Position numbers and translations under genes: made by a program. This document shows positions 6,979-9,029 of a DNA stretch of 9,029 bases, in pieces; position 1 is the first letter of the stretch; each line of letters starts with the position of its first letter. The notes under the pieces were generated by a model. The model made no database searches and was not told the origin of the DNA. It was given only the letters and a program-made list of their open reading frames with translations. The DNA is from Spirochaetaceae bacterium (GTDB taxonomy: Bacteria > Spirochaetota > Spirochaetia > Treponematales > Breznakiellaceae), in NCBI GenBank assembly GCA_031290405.1, contig JAITNO010000123.1, positions 1 to 9,029 of the forward strand, given 5' to 3'.

Positions 6979-7632
6979 CTAGCGCACTCGGCCGATTTTG
7001 GAAAGCCCCCACAGGATGAGGGCCTGAGCGAGCGCATACGCCCCCATCACCAAGACGCCCGAGAAGCGCATTTCGACGCCGCCGAAGCGGAAAAGCCCCA
7101 GGAGCGCATCGGAAACCACAAAGCACAGACCCCCTAAGAAAACGAAGAAGGCCGCGCGCGTCCCGTGGAAGCAAAAAAGCTGAAGGGCGCTTATCGCCAT
7201 CGTAAAGAGGAGCGCCGCGTAGACGCCGGCCGGCGCCGCCAGCCCAGGGGGAAAGGGCGCCAGCGCAAATACCGCGACCACCAATCCCGCGCACACCGCG
7301 CCCGAGCCCGCGAAGAGGAGACGCTTCACCCGAACACCCCGAAGAAACGCCGCGACGTAGCAGACGTGCCCCAGAGCGAAGCACGCCAGCCCCGCGAGGA
7401 AAAACCCGCGCCCCTGAGGAATAAGCAAAACGTCCCCGGCCCAGCCGAAGGCCGCCCCGCACACCGCCGCGCGGCGCACACCGGCGGGGGAAAGCGCATA
7501 CCACACAATAGCGAGCGGCACAAGGAGGACCTTCGTCGCAATGCGGAGCGCTTCAAACCCCGCGAAGACGCACAGCAACTGCACAGCGGCGTTGAGGACG
7601 AAGAGGCAGGCGAAGAGAAACCGTTTTTTCAT
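6979..7632 (-). CDS. Lysoplasmalogenase-like membrane protein (YhhN/TMEM86 family)
   Basis: Family members hydrolyse the vinyl-ether bond of lysoplasmalogens, releasing a fatty aldehyde and a glycerophospho-head group, at the membrane. The 217-residue product is almost wholly hydrophobic and could form about eight helices. Family positions are visible: TKVLLVPL (33-40), GWAGDVLL (63-70) with the conserved Gly-Asp, FFLAGLACFALGHVCY (77-92) with His89, VSDALLGL (173-180) with Ser-Asp, and YALAQALI (199-206). The frame extends up to 7710, but I chose the ATG at 7632 because AAGGAAG sits 8 bases before it and MKKRFLFACLF is a natural membrane-protein start. It is 9 bp upstream of pepF. A role in plasmalogen turnover fits an anaerobe and the neighbouring acyltransferases, though the activity itself is inferred. 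Confidence 0.85.
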   Translation of the reverse strand: MKKRFLFACLFVLNAAVQLLCVFAGFEALRIATKVLLVPLAIVWYALSPAGVRRAAVCGAAFGWAGDVLLIPQGRGFFLAGLACFALGHVCYVAAFLRGVRVKRLLFAGSGAVCAGLVVAVFALAPFPPGLAAPAGVYAALLFTMAISALQLFCFHGTRAAFFVFLGGLCFVVSDALLGLFRFGGVEMRFSGVLVMGAYALAQALILWGLSKIGRVR

Positions 7633-7710
7633 CGCACAATCTTCCTTGCGCCCGGACGCGCGCCGCATCGCACCGCACCCTTTCGCTTTTTCCGCATTCC
7701 CGAACCCCAT

Positions 7711-8412
7711 TTACGGAATAATAATGTTTTTTATCACGCTCCAGGGGCCCTTTCCCGTCCTCACATCGTCGCCGGTCGAGGCGTTTTCCCAACGAATCGA
7801 CACCCAAAGGCGCATTCCCGCGTGAATGCCGTCGAAAGTCTTCTTCCACGGCGAAGCGGTGTCCGCCACGCTGTGCCAGCCCTCTTCATTTGCGTCGACG
7901 GGACCCGGAGCGTTCAGCGCGCGTATCCAGTAACGGATCTCCACCCCGTGATAATCCCCCTTTCCCCGCTTCTTGCTCCCCGCGATGCGGTATTTAATCC
8001 AGACGGTGTGACTCTGCGGGTCAACAATGAACTCAAAATCCACGTGGTCCACCGGATCCTTCTTAGAAACCCGCTTCTCGCTTTTGTTTATGATCCCCAT
8101 AACGTCCCGTTCAGCGTTCGTCACCGGCGGGTAGCGCAAATATTGGTTCACAAACACCCTCACCGCCTTTTCGACAATTTTCCGGACGCGGTTTTTCTCC
8201 CGTTTTTTCGTGTTTGTCGGATCGTCTTTCGCTTCGCCATAGGCGATGCTCCACTCTCCATGGCGCATCAACAGCTCGTCCTTCGACTCCGCCGTAATGT
8301 GATTCCAATCCGGCGACGCGCCCGTGGTGTGAAGGCCAACCTCACGCACCAGAATGTCGAACCACGAGCTGAATTCCCCGTCGGGACGAGGAATGTAATT
8401 CTTTTTACTCAT
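7711..8412 (-). CDS. Uncharacterised 233-residue protein (FVNQYLRYPPVT family)
   Basis: The function is not known. From memory the protein belongs to a group of uncharacterised proteins found in Treponema and gut Bacteroidetes that share a start like YIPRPDGEFSSWFDI (6-20), a helical centre with VFVNQYLRYPPVT (87-99), and an end like GPWS....IIP (222-233). No signal peptide or membrane helix is seen. Residues 65-85 are very basic. The C-terminal half (about 124-233) alternates short hydrophobic strands (FEFIVD, TVWIKYRI, VEIRYWIRAL, RLWVSIRWEN), suggesting a beta-sandwich, possibly fibronectin-like. The frame runs to 8589, but the ATG at 8412 has AAGGAG 6 bases before it, which decides the start. 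Its leader holds 21-bp repeats and a strong promoter lies 240 bp up. The 78 bp to the next gene show no clear terminator. Confidence 0.8.
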   Translation of the reverse strand: MSKKNYIPRPDGEFSSWFDILVREVGLHTTGASPDWNHITAESKDELLMRHGEWSIAYGEAKDDPTNTKKREKNRVRKIVEKAVRVFVNQYLRYPPVTNAERDVMGIINKSEKRVSKKDPVDHVDFEFIVDPQSHTVWIKYRIAGSKKRGKGDYHGVEIRYWIRALNAPGPVDANEEGWHSVADTASPWKKTFDGIHAGMRLWVSIRWENASTGDDVRTGKGPWSVIKNIIIP

Positions 8413-8418
8413 AAAAAA

Positions 8419-8424
8419 CTCCTT
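8419..8424 (-). promoter_or_regulatory. Ribosome binding site deciding the start of the uncharacterised protein
   Basis: AAGGAG on the minus strand lies 6 bases before the ATG at 8412. The longer in-frame start at 8589 has nothing comparable and would translate the repeat array, so the shorter form is preferred. Confidence 0.85.
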
Positions 8425-8478
8425 AATAGAAATAAATTTACACCGAAAGAGAGAAACCTGCCGCCAGAGCACGCCCAC

Positions 8479-8604
8479 GCGCCAGTCGTGGAACTCCCCG
8501 CCGGGCTCGTGGAACTCCCCGAGCTCCTCGCGGACGCACTCATCCGACTCGCAGACCCACCCGCCGGGCTCGTGGACGCACCCCAGCACCTAGCGGACAG
8601 TCTG
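8479..8604. repeat. Degenerate 21-bp tandem repeat, six units
   Basis: Six 21-bp units start at 8479, 8500, 8521, 8542, 8563 and 8584. The plus-strand frame makes the pattern plain as heptads x-x-L-(V/A)-(E/D)-x-(P/L): AGLVELP, ELLADAL, IRLADPP, AGLVDAP, QHLADSL. Exact sub-repeats are TCGTGGAACTCCCCG at 8486 and 8507 and CCCGCCGGGCTCGTGGA at 8497 and 8560. The array lies in the untranslated leader of the 7711-8412 gene, between promoter and ribosome site. Confidence 0.8.
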
Positions 8605-8612
8605 AAACGAGA

Positions 8613-8684
8613 GGCGCCCCGGCACAGGCCACTCTCACACAGTGTGTCCTTTCATTATACGACAAATAAAAAAAAAGTCAAGAG
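8613..8684. repeat. 72-bp promoter-containing direct repeat, copy 1
   Basis: This aligns without gaps to 8821-8892, 208 bp away, at roughly three quarters identity. Shared parts include GGCGCCC, GGCC-CTC-CACACAG, CATTATA, the A-rich spacer and GTCAAGAG. Homology stops sharply at both ends. Confidence 0.8.
8654..8681 (-). promoter_or_regulatory. Sigma70-type promoter P1 of the uncharacterised gene
   Basis: On the minus strand, TTGACT (8681-8676), a 16-bp T-rich spacer, then a perfect TATAAT (8659-8654). Transcription should begin near 8647, giving a leader of about 235 bases that contains the 21-bp repeat array. This is among the best consensus matches in the window. Confidence 0.8.
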
Positions 8685-8711
8685 AAAATTTCACAAGAGG
8701 GGAAGCGCACG

Positions 8712-8725
8712 CCGCCCGTAGGCGG
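8712..8725. repeat. Small hairpin between P1 and P2
   Basis: CCGCC and GGCGG pair around a four-base CGTA loop. The right arm is also the left arm of the larger inverted repeat 8721-8789, so the two structures would compete. No T run follows on either strand, so it is not an intrinsic terminator. Confidence 0.5.
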
Positions 8726-8789
8726 TCGCAAGGGGCACATGACGAAAAACACCATATCTTTACTAGGAGTGTACCTTCCTGCGACCGCC
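8721..8789. repeat. Inverted repeat with 10-bp perfect arms
   Basis: GGCGGTCGCA (8721-8730) is the exact reverse complement of TGCGACCGCC (8780-8789), with 49 bp between. The region is transcribed from P2 on the minus strand if that promoter works. It holds no gene I can support; two short minus-strand frames cross it but lack ribosome sites. Confidence 0.75.
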
Positions 8790-8799
8790 AACGCGCGGA

Positions 8800-8812
8800 G
8801 TGCGCGGCGCAC
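8800..8812. repeat. 13-bp palindrome downstream of P2
   Basis: GTGCGC-G-GCGCAC is a perfect odd palindrome in a GC-rich stretch about 50 bp downstream of the P2 -10 box. It could be an operator or simply part of the folded repeat region. Confidence 0.5.
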
Positions 8813-8820
8813 CATGCGCG

Positions 8821-8892
8821 GGCGCCCTGACGCGGGCCGCTCACACACAGCATATGTTCCCATTATATCGCGAATGAAAAAAATGTCAAGAG
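8821..8892. repeat. 72-bp promoter-containing direct repeat, copy 2
   Basis: This is the partner of 8613-8684 (see there). Its right edge at 8892 is where the presumed insertion-sequence flank begins. Confidence 0.8.
8862..8889 (-). promoter_or_regulatory. Sigma70-type promoter P2 with full consensus boxes
   Basis: On the minus strand, TTGACA (8889-8884), 16 bp, then TATAAT (8867-8862). Both hexamers are perfect. Transcripts would pass through the inverted repeats and over P1 towards the uncharacterised gene, with no convincing open frame of their own. Confidence 0.8.
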
Positions 8893-8898
8893 GGCGCA

Positions 8899-8926
8899 TT
8901 GACTCATGTGATTCACGAGCGATAAC
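8899..8926 (+). promoter_or_regulatory. Possible plus-strand promoter of the right-end gene
   Basis: TTGACT (8899-8904), 16 bp, then GATAAC (8921-8926), a 4/6 match at -10. The spacing equals that of P1 and P2. It would serve the gene starting at 8995, diverging from P2. Confidence 0.4.
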
Positions 8927-8986
8927 TTCACCCTGGAAATTAACGAGGGGAAATTTCACCCCCTTCGCAATAAACGAGGAGGATGA
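8924..8986 (+). repeat. Imperfect direct repeat upstream of the right-end gene
   Basis: TTCACCC (8927-8933), then TAACGAGGGG (8941-8950), is echoed by TTCACCC (8954-8960), then TAAACGAGGAGG (8971-8982). The second copy supplies the ribosome site. Repeats near the end of an insertion sequence can be transposase-binding sites, but that is only a possibility here. Confidence 0.4.
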
Positions 8987-8994
8987 AATACACA

Positions 8995-9029
8995 ATGACT
9001 GCACAAGAATTGGGTCGGCTCGCTTTGAT
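8995..9029 (+). CDS. Start of a gene, possibly an IS transposase (partial)
   Basis: An ATG at 8995 follows AGGAGG (8977-8982) by 12 bases. An in-frame ATG at 8983 directly abuts that site and is less likely to be used, though 12 bases is longer than ideal. The visible product is MTAQELGRLAL, cut by the window edge. This resembles what I recall of N-termini of helix-turn-helix, DDE-type transposases (ISNCY-like) common in Treponema and clostridia, which begin with a short MT..ELGRL segment before a helix-turn-helix. Eleven residues cannot prove it. The position beyond the sharp end of the duplicated promoter module and the repeats in its upstream region fit the left end of an insertion sequence. 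Confidence 0.4.
   Translation, partial: MTAQELGRLAL

Noticed and set aside
7633..7710. Terminator or promoter between the uncharacterised gene and the lysoplasmalogenase
   Set aside because: A TATTAT-like -10 near 7718-7723 has no matching -35, and the GC-rich stretch near 7650-7675 forms only a weak imperfect hairpin without a T run.
8413..8589. N-terminal extension of the uncharacterised protein to the ATG at 8589
   Set aside because: It would translate the 21-bp repeat array and has no Shine-Dalgarno, while the ATG at 8412 has AAGGAG at ideal spacing and begins with the family-like YIPRPDGEF segment.
7165..8721. A 518-residue plus-strand open frame across the lysoplasmalogenase and the uncharacterised gene
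   Set aside because: It is antisense to two genes with good ribosome sites and family motifs, is Arg/Pro/His-rich as GC-rich shadows are, and has no recognisable domain. Its C-terminal heptads are explained by the 21-bp DNA repeat.
8635..9004. Two minus-strand frames of 72 and 108 residues between the two promoters
   Set aside because: They cross P1, P2 and the inverted repeats, lack ribosome sites, and have no domain. The composition is that of random GC-rich frames, so I treat the stretch as non-coding repeat.

Overview
The window looks like chromosomal DNA from a spirochaete, most likely a Treponema-like, gut-associated species. This rests on gene content and family resemblance, not on a database match. 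Supporting points are the divergent acyltransferase next to GAPDH, a lysoplasmalogenase (plasmalogens are typical of anaerobes), a lipoprotein with a loose spirochaetal-style lipobox, and an uncharacterised protein family I associate with Treponema and gut Bacteroidetes. The DNA is moderately GC-rich. Nearly all coding is on the minus strand, so genes are listed below in transcription order, from high to low coordinates.

Right end (about 8413-9029): this is the accessory part. The last 35 to 47 bases hold the start of a plus-strand gene that resembles the N-terminus of an IS transposase. Left of it are two near-consensus sigma70 promoters firing on the minus strand. They sit in two copies of a 72-bp module exactly 208 bp apart, with inverted repeats between them. 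A degenerate 21-bp tandem repeat then fills much of the leader of the first minus-strand gene.

Middle (4236-8412): an uncharacterised 233-residue protein is followed by a tightly packed set of lysoplasmalogenase (yhhN type), oligoendopeptidase F (pepF) and 1-acylglycerol-3-phosphate acyltransferase (plsC). The last two overlap. The pepF reading frame carries an N-terminal extension made of 42-bp (14-residue) tandem repeats with poly-A/T runs.

Left (1-4239): a clear promoter overlapping the plsC stop codon drives a compact housekeeping operon: gap (GAPDH), a second divergent glycerolipid-type acyltransferase, rbfA, aroC, recO and the start of a lipoprotein gene cut by the window edge. Spacing is between 12 bp and short overlaps, so glycolysis, lipid synthesis, ribosome maturation, the shikimate pathway and recombination repair appear co-transcribed. 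Two acyltransferases and a lysoplasmalogenase within 5.4 kb suggest a local emphasis on membrane lipid synthesis and turnover. No tRNA, rRNA, CRISPR array or convincing intrinsic terminator was found.
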